From NCBI GenBank assembly GCA_963556495.2, contig OY747707.1, forward strand, positions 33,997,871-34,061,870: a DNA stretch of 64,000 bases. Reading direction: 5' to 3'. Shown here piece after piece: positions 11,701-23,700 of the stretch. Under the pieces are notes generated by a model. That model was not told the DNA's origin, ran no database searches, and saw nothing but the letters and a program-made list of their open reading frames with translations. Both the position numbers and the translations under genes were made by a program. Origin of the DNA: Valencia hispanica. Taxonomy: Eukaryota > Chordata > Actinopteri > Cyprinodontiformes > Valenciidae. Numbering within the stretch: position 1 is the stretch's first letter; every line of letters starts with the position of its first letter.

Positions 11701-14700
11701 CAGTTGACCAGGGAAATTTCAAAATTTTAGACGCAGGCGGAGTAGGATATTTTCTTCTGACCCACTCGGCAAGATCATATGCATGATGCGTGAATGGGGC
11801 TTCATCAAGTACACATGCTAACTGGCACTGGAGCCTCATCTCATTATAATCTGTCAATGTCAACATTCTACCCATAATAGCTTTCCAATCCCCCACCGCT
11901 AGGGTTTGCCCTGAAGTCAGCTGATTTAATTTATTTATCCAACAGTTTCCTCCACCAGTCAAAGCAGGGAGTTGCAGAATGATGGCAGATATGTCAGCCA
12001 TCTTCCATGGTTTGTAAATTACTGAACCATCTGATGCTCCCACTAAAGGAAGCATTAAATCAGGGCCTCCACTTGCCCCCAATGGCAACTTAGATCTGGT
12101 ATTCATAAATGGTCCCTCACTCCCCTTGTCCCCCAACGTCTGCATATTTTTGACCTGTAGAACCGCTGCACAATTCATCACGTTGACTGGGGCTGGCACT
12201 CCCTGAAAGGTCTGCAGCTTGACCCCTTACCACAGATGCTAATCTTTCCTGATTCTGCAGCACCCCATCCATCTGTCGCTGAACTTTAGTTAACCTGTGT
12301 TCGTGCTGCTCCATCTCATCCATCAATTTGGCATTATACGCCAAGAACAATTTATCGGTGTCCTGTTCTACTAATTTTAGTAGCTGTCGCTTTTTCTCCC
12401 CAGTGTGTTCTACAACCCCTTTACCGGTGACTTCAAAACGCAATTTATAATCTTGTCCATCATCTTTTACCTTTAAATCACCCTGTGGTTTTTTAGTCAA
12501 TGGTTCATGGGCTACAGACCTCTGTGGGAGGCCACTCCAGTGCAACACTGCACTGCTTGAAGGAAGGGGGGGGAGTAATGCCCACCGGGGGTGGCTCACA
12601 AAGAGATGGTGAACTCAGTGCGTCACCCTGCGTGTTTTGAAGTATAATCTGGCCATTGTCTGTCTCCAAGCCCCATGAAATATGTGTTTGACCAGAGGTC
12701 GTCAATATGGGGTACATAGGTTGATATGGGGGAGGGATATGGTCTGCCGAAAAACAATTTTCTGCAGTAACACACAAATGATCAATACCCTGTCCTGCTA
12801 AACCCCATGTTTTCCACATTTTCTCAGCTTTTAAGTGTCTCATTTTAGCACCAGTGATGCTCTTTGCTGTTTTAGCTTTATCTGCATAACGTTTCCCTTC
12901 CTCAAAACACATTTGTGACAAACTTCTTTTGTCGTCTCCTCGGGCACCATGACGAGCCCACATGGCTGTCATAAGGCCCTGGAACTGGTTTTTATCTTTT
13001 TTACCGGGCTTATCAACTAAAACAGAATATAATTTAGAAATGTATATTAACAATTGGGCATCTAAAGTACTCCAGTTTTGTCCCTGTGGAGCAGGAAGTA
13101 ATTTATATTCGGCTGCCATTGAATATTCGTAACAAAAATCCAAAATGGATTAAAATTTAACAAAGTAGGTTATTTGTATTAACTCTATAAATTATTTATT
13201 TTAATTGATAAACTATCAATTCGTAGGCCCAAATTTATCCCAATATTAATGCAGTTAACAGTAAAGGCAGACACAGTTTTTATTTAATTTATTTCTTTTT
13301 ATAGTGAAGGAGTTTATATATTATTTATTCATGCAACATTAACCTTAATAATATTTTAGGCAAAGCCGAAACGAAGGAAAGCTAAAAAGGTTTATAACGC
13401 ACTGTTTATCTTATCATTAATTTATTTATATACGGAGATTATTGCCGTTTCATCTAAAAATCAAAGAATTCCTAATAGAGTCCGGCCTGCGCCAAAACTC
13501 GGGACACACACTTCGGTGAAACACACGAAAAAATAGAATTCTCCCAATATAAAGCAATTTTTATTTATCATTAAAACATATACCGAAAGAAATACGTTTA
13601 AAACTCGCTTTGCAACACAAAATCGTCAACAGTTGTTTGCTCCCAAAAAAAAAAAAAAAAACTCAGCCGGACTGACAGATCAAAGTCCGGCCCAATAAAA
13701 CTTCCGGGTCACACCGCGGAATGAATACGCCGGTGCACAGATGGCTAATTCTTCACTACGATGCTAAACCTAACAAACCGTACTCATAAGTAAACCAACC
13801 AAAGACAAGAACAAAATGCCTCCAACAAAACCACACTTCGCCATCAATACTCGAATGACTGTTTAACCGAGCCAAATAAATACAGTTCGGAAGCTAAGCT
13901 ACCAAAGATTAGCTGTCATCATGAGCAACCTAGCTCAACCGGAAGCCAAACGTGACCGCTCCGTTATCATAAAAAGTTATTTTATATATATTCTATAGAG
14001 TTTACTACTAGTTATCCATAATAACAGTCCTATATATATGTGTTAGACAATGCTTTAGACGTGTTTACGTAGTTGCACAAGGTTGAACGCCTTTATTTCC
14101 AGGCGAAACTCATCCAAACTGTGCGTTAGCCGTAAGCTAACTTATGGTGGTACTTTAGCCGACTGAAAATGATATTCCCTTATTCCTCTACAATGTCAAG
14201 CTTCTACGCTTATTGTCTATACAAGAAGCGCGGGCATTGTCTAGGCGTTTAAGATTCGCAGAGGAATTATGGTTTTAGATTCAGTCGGTTAGTTCCCCTA
14301 AATGAGAAGTTTATATGAGGCCGGAGTGCAAAAAGCTACCTGGTAGCCCTTTTTTCCGTCACCGCGACTTCTCCAATCACACACATATTCATCCGAGAAA
14401 GAAAGAAAGAAAGAACAACAATTTTTACAATCTCATCAAACACTAACCTCTACCGGAGCCACCTAAAGCCGGACCTTTAAACACAACCCAATTCACGTGG
14501 CTCAAACGTGCGTTTGGAAGATACGCCGGCCTCTCCAAGGTAATCCGTCTAGACAACAGAGAGCACATAGGCTCTAAACTGCTGTCTTTTCTCGCTTGCC
14601 AGCCTGGGAGATTTCCGACAGCGTCCCATCGGATGTGAGCGGCCAACTCTCAAGCCTGGTCCGCACTCCGGTCGGCCCTCAACCGAAAAAACAACACGTC

Positions 14701-17700
14701 AACATTAAATGGAGAACGTTTAAATCGATCAATACCTATTAATTTGGTGTTAGCGCTTTTCCAGATTGATACAAAACCACCCGGGTGTTGATTAGCAAGG
14801 ATCAATCCAGTCGCTCTCCGATTCTCTGTTGAACTCAAAGAAAAAACACAAAATCACTATAATTGCCACAAACACATGTATCAATCAGTTATGCCACACT
14901 CATTACTCACACTCAATCTCTCCCAGCCCTGAGAAAACTCAAAACCAAATCAAATGCCCGCATTCTCCACCATTTTGTCGGCTTCTTCTCATTATATGCT
15001 CTGGAACTCGCTTTTTTTTACTCAGAGAGGGGAGGGGCGCCGAACTCCAAAACCCCAGCGGGAACTGTTTCAAAATAAGACCCAGAACTGAGAGACCGAG
15101 AGTAAAAACAACACACAGAACCACAGATATCTGTTTTCACAAAGCACGCACCTGCAGATGGGAGCCAGACAAGATCTGACTCGCTGTTCTACAAGGCTGT
15201 ACCATTTTTATTTCCAAAAGAACAAAGAACATATCACGTGACTCCTCTCTCCTCCTTCTACATCTTGACAGGTCATTTATTTTCTCCAGGTCTCCTGACC
15301 GTACCATGAACTGGGTTGTAACATGAATTAGAGTTATAGCTGATCCTCCCTGCTTTCAGTTCATATCTTTACTCAAGAGTTTTACTTAAAACCTTAAACC
15401 CTATAAAATACTGGTAACAGAGTCATGTTTTACTACCCTGAATAATATAAACAGGCCTATTACTTCTAAAGCTTAAAAAAGATATAATTAAAACATATGT
15501 ACTGCATAATAAAAAATAGCCTCAAAAAAGTAGAATACAACACTAGTCTATGATGAGCCATAATTTAGCATTGGATAGCGTCATAATGCAAATTGTAAAA
15601 CATACATTTTCAATATACCAGGCCAAGGAGAGATGATACGTCTCATTGCTATAACTGTCACGCTATTGAAGAAATACTTCAGTCACATTGTCAAAAGTTA
15701 AAAAGACAGTCAGTCAACTACACTGTAACAACGTAACGTAATTAATTACTAGCTAATTGTGCTTCACTCTCGGCTTATTGAACAGCAGCAAAACTGGACA
15801 TGATGGTCACGAATTTTGCTTATTTGAGTTAAGAGAACTGATGAGGATGTTCTTTTATTATTCAAGCAATGTATGTCTTGTGACCAACTCACCATGAACA
15901 CACTTCACCGATGATCTCACTCGTGGATAACTGGTTCTCTCTGCCCGACTCTGGCTGATCAGCAGATTGCAGGATGAGTGGTGCGTTATACACATAGACT
16001 GTATAATAACTGGTTATACACCTGTGTTGCCAACAGGGATGGTGTAGAGTGCCCTCTGGTGGACAAACTATACAACGCCAGCACTCATAACATGGTTGAA
16101 GGGTGTTTCGTCCGTTTTTATTTTATTTTTTAAATATTCATTTATCGGCAATTATAAATGCCGATACCTATTGTTTGGAAAATGCCTAACATCGGCTAAT
16201 AATATCGGCCTGCCAATAAATCTGTTGGGCTCTACTATTTTATATCATCTTTAGTAGCGCTTGAGGACCTGCACTCATCTGTATCATCTACTGAGGCACA
16301 CCAACAGTGGTGAACGAAGTAAATTAAAATTGTTTTTTTTTTAAGGTGAAACCATCACTGGTTCTCCGTCCCTCGCTAAGAATTTTTCATTTATATTGCA
16401 ATGAAATGCTGATACTGATGGCTTAACTGATTAACCCACAGGGTTAAAACCAAAAATAAACTATTTATAATAATGATTAATTTTCACATTGTGTGACACA
16501 TTTGATTCTGCCTTTTGAAGTCTCATATGTCAGCTTTTACAGAACTGTAACCATTTTATAGCATTTTACCGTAGTTTATTTACTTGTATTCTGTAGTTTA
16601 TTAGAGAGCCTTTCACACCAAACTAAAAATCACACAGTTTCTTGTTTATTTTTGGTGTCTATTTTCATGAATTAAACAATATTTATGATAAAAGCAAGGG
16701 GACACTGGCTACCTAAACTAGAAACTTGTTTATTTATTTCATTGAGGATGCTTACTGTAGACTAACAAACACTTTGGATGTGAACATCCAGTGCTGAAGA
16801 TAAATAATTTCAATAGGAACGAATGGGGCTTACTAGGAAACAAGCATTTGAACTAGGGATGGGCATTCGATTAAACTGTCTTCATCGATCATCGGGAGAA
16901 TTAACGATCGATTTTTGATTAGTCATTGATATTTTTATATTAAAATTCAGTGTTCATAGGCTATATTAAAATGCAGTGAGAATAGAAAAATAGCGTGTTT
17001 CTTCATTGAGATCTTCATTACAAGTGGGACACCTCTTGTGGCAGTTAAACGGAAATAATTCACTGTAATTGCACAAAGGAAATATGCGCTATAAGCAGCG
17101 GAGCCGACAGCTAAAAGACGGCATTAACATATTTTTTTTCTTCTCCAAAAAAGAAAAAAAAAAAAGTAATGTTAAACAATAACTTAATAAAAATATATAT
17201 AATACTTATAGGTCTTATTGTTTTGTGTTACATTTTGCAAAAAGAGTCGAGAAAGAGGATGAGAGAGATCAGCGTACCTAACAATGAATTAGGCTCATTA
17301 ACGTAGTAAAAAAGACAAAAACAAAAGAAACCGTAACTTATATACAACTTTAACACCAGTCTACTGATTTTTGTTGAGAAAGATGAGCATGTTAACATGC
17401 GCTGGGGTCAGAAGCGAAAGCAGCCTGGTGACCAGACTGACGGTCACCAGGCTGCTTTCGCGTCTGACCTACAGCGCCGAGATTACCTGCTGTGAGGGGA
17501 CAGACGTCGCTGTGATACTCATACCTCCGTGCTAACCTGGCAAGCCTCTGGAATCTTGTTTGATTCATTTTCCACCAGTCTGTGGGGTTGCAATCCAGGG
17601 GTGGCGGAGCCTCTCTCAGAAAGTAATCGGTGAGTACGTTTCTCTGCTCGTTGTGCATCTCGGCTCCTCTGTGCTAACACCGACTTGATGCTAGGTTGAG

Positions 17701-20700
17701 ACCAAGAGCAGGATGCTCCGTAAAGTGTTTTACTGCCACATGGCAAAATTTATTGCATTCCTTCAAAACTCACACTACGCAACAGAACATGCGTTAATTG
17801 ATCGGTAAAAAAAATGTCATCGATGAAATTCTTAATGATCAATTAATCGGTCGTCGATTAATTAAGCCCATCCCTAATTTGAACAGGTAACTAGTTTCAG
17901 AGATTACTTTATAAAGTTCAAACTAAGAATCTGAACATTGAACCATTTCACAGGATTTAGGTGAAGTTTTCATGGTTTTTGCTTGCAGGTAGACTAGTTT
18001 CACATACAACCAAAAGTGCAAATTAGTTTCTTCCTCTGGACAATTGTGTGTAAATATGATGAGGCCACTATGGCAGGCTAGCAATTTGGATACCAATGGT
18101 AAGTTTACTGCCCCTAACTGACCTATTAGGTAGGGGCAGTAATGAACATGAGCTCGGAGTCTCAGAAAGTAAACTTAGAGCTGCTTCTGACCAACATTTG
18201 CATAGGAGGGGGCTGAGAGCAGCTTAATACGCTGCTATGAGTTTAAATGGTACAAATTATGATGTTCAAAACAAGCTGTTAATTTAATAAGCAGAACAGC
18301 TCTCCTTGTGAGTTTGGTTTGCACTTGTTCAGCTGGAGTCGCAAAGAAAACAAAAATCATCATCTAGTTTTAAAATATAAAAGGAGGGTAGCTGGTGCTA
18401 GCTTCCCAGTAAAAAAGAAAGATCCTCAGCAGAAGCAGGATGAAGGTTTACTGAAGACATACTGCTAATATGGACCAAGATGAGGAATGTTTCTGACACC
18501 CTGCTGAATCTGTGCTGAGAGAAATTAACCTGGTTATCGTACATGGTACCTAAAATAGCGACCAGTGAGTGTAGGACAATGGATGGTGTATAGACTTTTG
18601 TCTTTGTAATTTATATTAGGAGAAAATTTTTCTCTTTTCCAAAGTTAAATCCCTGCTTATGATTTCTGGCTTATTTTATCGCAGTCAGCATGACCCAACC
18701 AGGCTATGCGAGACAAACATTTCTGTTCAACCAAATTATGATTCGAACATCTGAAAACCTAATCTGCATCTTATGATTTTAAATTAAAGAGTTTTTCTTT
18801 AAAAGACAAAATAAGTTGTTCCATAAACTAACATTAGCTGCTTTTAGAGTGAGAAAAGCTGCATGGCATTTCAGCCATTCACTTAAACCAACCATCTCAG
18901 AAAGTGGGCTAAAATCTCTGTTGAGGTTAAGGTTGCAGATATAGTACATGCTGCATGTGAGGTTTTCCATTACTGCCTTTAAGTTCCTAAAATAATTTGG
19001 ATATGCAAAATCAGCCACAACCAGCTTATTAAATGATAGAACAAAGCAGTTTTCCTGGAACAGTACAAAATAAAATAGTCACAATCGATCTGGTCTGTTA
19101 ATAAGCAGCACTCCCTAAGTTACTGCAGGCACAATGTGTTTCTTGTTACACCACCGGCCATCTAAGTATTTCAGATATAATTCCCAAGAATGAAGGCATC
19201 TGAATATCATAGCATTTGGTAACCTAATATTTAGCAGCAGTTCAGTGACAAAGGGCTGCAAAGGGCTTTTGGTACAGAGAGTGACGCATGATGCCATCTA
19301 CTTAGAGCTTGGGGATTATCTCCAGTTTCCTCCATTAAATGAAATTGCTGGCTTGACGGTCAGGACTGTGATGTTATCTTTTCCTGGTATTTCAAGTAAA
19401 CTTTCCTGAAGAGAGACTCTGTTCTTTCACACAACTATTCTGCCAGTGTAAAATCAATAATGGTGCTTTCCTTTTGGTCTTTCCAGAAGTTACATTTATA
19501 TCAAAATGTAACGCTTTTTTAGCAGTAAAGCAACAAATAGCAGTAAATAGCATTTTTTTTAAACTGCAAGATCATTTTGGACTGGGCAGCAGGCATCTTA
19601 ACACTAAAAACATGTTTTTTCTCCCATTTTATTTTTATATTAATGTGATGGTCCCCTTTTATTCATCTTATAAAAATGTTACTTTTTTTAATGCCTGAGA
19701 GGAATGCCCAGCAATAAAACTGCAGCCTGAATACTCCACTTCCTCCAGTCTCCCAGCAACCAGCACAATCACGAGGTGTGAGCCGCGTTCTAGTGGGGAG
19801 TGCTGCTCAATTATGTGAAAGGAGCCCGAACATGACACAGTATTCATTGGTTGAGAGATGGACTGTTCTTTCCAGCCTGTGATGAAGAAAAATCATCTGA
19901 TGATGAGGCTGTGGCACAGTCCTTTCTGTTCATGCGAAAGTGGAGATGGGATGCAACGGCAGTGATAATATAGCTTACATGGAGCGCTGTCCAGGTGGTG
20001 TGGGAATGATGATGCTGTACTTTTACCATGGGGGCAGGGGGTCCTGTTGGGTTTCCAGTTCTGTATAACTAAGCAATGCCATGCAGGCCAACTCTGCGTT
20101 ATGACCCTTTGCCTCACCAATGACCTTGATGTGCTCCTACCACTATGAGTCATCATGACCTCTCTATGGGATTTCTGTGGTTGCTCCAAATAGCAGGAGT
20201 ACTCTCAGGCACTATTTACTTGGACCCTTTCAAACACCAATCATGTTTTGGCTGATCTTTGATACCATAGCCCGGTCTTAATTCTACGTTAAGGTACTGT
20301 TAATATGGTGTCCAGACACTAAAAAAAATAGTTTGTTTAGCATGTTGTTTATTAAGTTGTACAAGCTGAAGCACTACTTCAGAGTGGTGAAATTTGTATT
20401 ACACTGGGTTTTTATTTTCCTGTTGTAGAAAAGTAAATATTAAGTATAAAAAAGTTTGAGTTTTCTGATTATTTGTAATTTTATTATGAAAGACCATAAT
20501 CAGTATTTCCTTGTTTTTTTTAATGAAAATGTATATTGACTTAATCTTTGTTTTTGATTGTCAAATCGCAACTTAGGTTTTTTTTTCTCTAACTCAGTAG
20601 TCAGTTTGTTTTCGGGGTTTCTCGTACAAAACTCATACAAAAAACAAAAAGGACAGTTTCTCTGCCTTTTTAACTCTGTAGAATATTTTACTTCTGGGTT

Positions 20701-23700
20701 TTTAACCTGATCCAAAGTTCTTGAACTATGTTTAATTTAGGTAAATCAAACCATTCAAGTTGCTACTTTTTGGTATTTTGTGAAATGAGGGCATCACTGA
20801 TTAGAAAATGGGATTGGAACGGTTTGTATTTATTCTTAGATAATCTAATTCAGATTTTAACAGCACTCTGAGTCTGTCAGGATGTTAGAAAAATTGTGAA
20901 ATATTCCTTTAGTTTACTGTCACACCAAAAGTCAACTTCATTGTTTGGGTTGGGGTCAATGTCATAAACTCTGGATAAAATTGTAAGTTTATACTTACTT
21001 AAAAAAATTTTTTAACATCACTGGAAAATAAAAGTTAAAGAAACAAACTATGTTTATTTTTTTACACTATTCACTGCATAACAGTTCAATGGTTAGGAAG
21101 AAGAATAAACATATTAAAGCCTAGCCTAGTAAAATATCACTCTAATTCAGATTCTGATTCTACTATTCAGATTTTCTTATTCAAAAACTCTGAGTTCAGT
21201 TCTTTGAGGCAGCCATCTAGCTATTTGTCAGCGTGATGCTGCAGAAAGGAATTATCAGTGACATTGACTACTGAGCTTGAATAGTGTGAAAAAACCTTGG
21301 TTCATATCTTTGAAAGCTGCAGTTGTTTATTTGTTGTTGGCAATGTTGTGCATTTTGCACATAGCCTTAACACTTTCTCTCAATCCTTGACATGTATTGA
21401 TTGAAATTTATTGAGCTTCCAGATCTAAAGATCTACCAAGAAACATCATAATAACTTTGCTAAGAAAATAGCCTCCATTCCTGGCTGTAGAAAAAGACTA
21501 CAATTGCAGAAAATTCCTTTATACTTTCAATTCATGTTGAAATATTTGCAGCACAAAGTTAAAATATTTTCGTATTTAACTAACAATGGACATCTGTTTC
21601 CAGAAGCTTCTCTCTTTTCTCCCCTGCTGTGGTTGACCACAAATTTGTCCATCCAATCTTTAAAGCAGAAACTCAAAAACGATTATAGGTTGGCTTTTAA
21701 ACCAGATGGTTAGCCCTGAAATCTGCTAACCCTGCTAGACTAAAGTTGCACAGTTGCATTCCAAGTATTTCCTTTAATCAAAGGGACTGAGTTCCTCTGG
21801 TTATTATGTATTCATGGCAAGTGTCCGAGCTTTGGGCCTAAACCCAAACAAAGTCAGTGCATCCAAGCCAGTAGATGGCAGCGCCATCTAACGTAATTAA
21901 CTTGATTGCCACAAATTAGAGATGCACCGATATGAAAATTTGGGCCGATATCAATATCCGATATTAATACTTCTGTTATGGCCAATAACCGATATTTGCC
22001 TATATTATATATATTTTGACCAAACATTCGACTGTGTTAAAGTGACCACACTTCCTACATTGCTTTTCTGCTGCAGTTAAACATTCCACAATCCTGCGCT
22101 GTCTATCTATCATTGTCACATGACCTCTCATTCCCTTCTTGAAACACAAATGGCAAAAAGATGTGAATAAACATCTGTTGTTAATATCGGCCCAGTTTTA
22201 TTTATTGGACCGATACTGATATGTTAAATAATGACTATCCGATGATGTAATTGTGTGCACACCTTTATCCTGGTAGTTTGTTGAAGAACCTTTTGTTCCA
22301 GCTTTCAGTGTTCATAGAAATGAGTCTATCTGTATCTTATATCTCAAACCAATATTTGCTCACTCTTTTTTGACTCCGGGTGAGGCTATAAAATAAAAGA
22401 CTTCTTCAGCTTTCTACAAAACAGCTGAAGGTTTGTGGACAAAACTCTATTTACTGCTGTTAATAGTTTCATTCACCATGACAAAAAGTCTAGTTCCATA
22501 TAAAGAAAAGTAATCCTGGAGCATGATGCTTCTGCCATTTTTTGTCAGAGAGGATGTTTTTTGGGCATTTGATGATGAGTTGTTGTTTTTGGAATTGTTT
22601 CTAAAAGTTCAAGTTTAGATCCATATCACTTTTTGAAGATGACTGTCTTTAGTGTGCCATGATATATTGCTGTGCAGTTCTGTCAAGAGGAATGGGCCAA
22701 AATTGTAGCAAACCATTGTGAAAAGCTTGTGGAAGGATACCTAGAACATCTGACCCAAGTCATACATGTGAAAAGTAAATTCAACCAACTACTAAGGAGA
22801 TGTTTTAACTTACTCCGGGATTTCAAAGAAGAAAATAATTTTATCCAAAGCATGAAAGTATTAGTCTGATTTAATGTCAGAGGGTGAGAAAAACATGTTT
22901 TGTTAGTTTTTACAGTTTATGTACAACACTGGGATTCAACAGTATAATAACTTTGTGTCTTTGGTGGCAGTTTAAATTAGATTTACTGATTATATCTACA
23001 TACAAAATTTATATTTTCAATGCTGACAAAATTAAAAAAAATTTTTTGCAGTGACCTAGTAAATGGCCTTGTGTTACTGATGAACAGCAACATCAGCAGT
23101 CCAGTCAACCTGGTGAGTTCATAAACAACAGTCCTAAAATCTAATGTAGAAGATCAAATTCTGTATATGAAGGAAAGTGTTTATCGAACATCTTCATGTA
23201 TTTCTCGCTTGTTTAAGCTCATTTAATGAACATAAATGTTGGATTTTTAGGGAAACCCAGAAGAACACACCATTCTGGAGTTTGCCCAACTCATCAAAAG
23301 TCTTGTTGGTAAGACTGTAATCCTTCTCACTGTGTCAGTTCAGGCTTCTGACCCCTGTAATCCCTCATTCCTGCTTATCTCTTGTACAGCTTTCAGAAAA
23401 ACACTAAATGAATTAAGTATGTTGGACAAATGTATGCTAGAGCTATCACTATTCATATCACATTGGGTAAATGCCTTAAGGATATTTTTGTCACTATAAT
23501 TGGCACATAGACATTTTAATTTAGGATTTAACAAAGAGCAACAAAGGCAAACATTTTCACTGGGTAATGTGAAAAACGGAGATCAGTTTGGTCTCTGCTG
23601 TTTTATTGGATCACTTCATATGTATTAAATGAACTGAAGTAGAAAAATTGGGAAAAAAATCCTATTAGTTTTGTTTCTCTCTATGTGAACATTTCATTCT

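Larger units (their letters stand above)
8371..15323 (-). mobile_element. Endogenous retrovirus, 3'-truncated (LTR-PBS-leader-gag-pro-RT/RNase H)
   Basis: Read on the minus strand, the order is 5' LTR (15323-14976), primer-binding site (14972-14954), a 1.8-kb leader, gag, pro and pol ending inside RNase H. Integrase, env and the 3' LTR are absent. Gag carries a single CCHC knuckle, and gag, pro and pol share one frame separated by stop codons. That plan resembles gamma/epsilon-type (class I) retroviruses, but I cannot place it by phylogeny. It lies antisense to uxs1, the orientation usually tolerated in introns. It cannot form a functional provirus as it stands. Confidence 0.85.
7860..16234. 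mobile_element. hAT-type transposon unit, 8.4 kb, enclosing an endogenous retrovirus
   Basis: The ends form an imperfect terminal inverted repeat: TAGAGCCCGACCGAT at the left and, read inward from the right, TAGAGCCCAACAGAT. The unit is flanked by the identical 8-mer CTATTTTA. The subterminal regions carry several copies of a CCGATA-like motif on both sides, as is common in fish hAT elements. The arms (about 7860-8370 and 15324-16234, 1.4 kb together) contain no recognisable hAT transposase, so any movement would need the enzyme in trans. The interior is a retrovirus on the minus strand. It lies in the long uxs1 intron. Confidence 0.85.
16854..17876. mobile_element. hAT element, 1023 bp, internally deleted
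   Basis: Terminal inverted repeats begin TAGGGATGGGC at both ends. The flanking 8-mers ATTTGAAC (16846-16853 and 17877-17884) are identical. The subterminal repeats contain ATCGATTA-like motifs. The minus strand keeps the C-terminal part of a hAT transposase. Size and content fit a deletion derivative moved in trans. Confidence 0.93.

Noticed and set aside
8297..13143. A domesticated host gag or pol gene
   Set aside because: Two gag frameshifts, the lost protease Asp, the in-frame TGA and the truncated RNase H argue against selection on the whole; only RT and the last gag segment remain open, which youth alone can explain.
14829..15179. Plus-strand open frames of 71-116 codons
   Set aside because: They overlap the minus-strand LTR and primer-binding site; the composition shows no protein family.
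19844..20189. Minus-strand frames of 61 and 98 codons
   Set aside because: They overlap each other in different frames, have no recognisable motif, no splice context and no matching exon.
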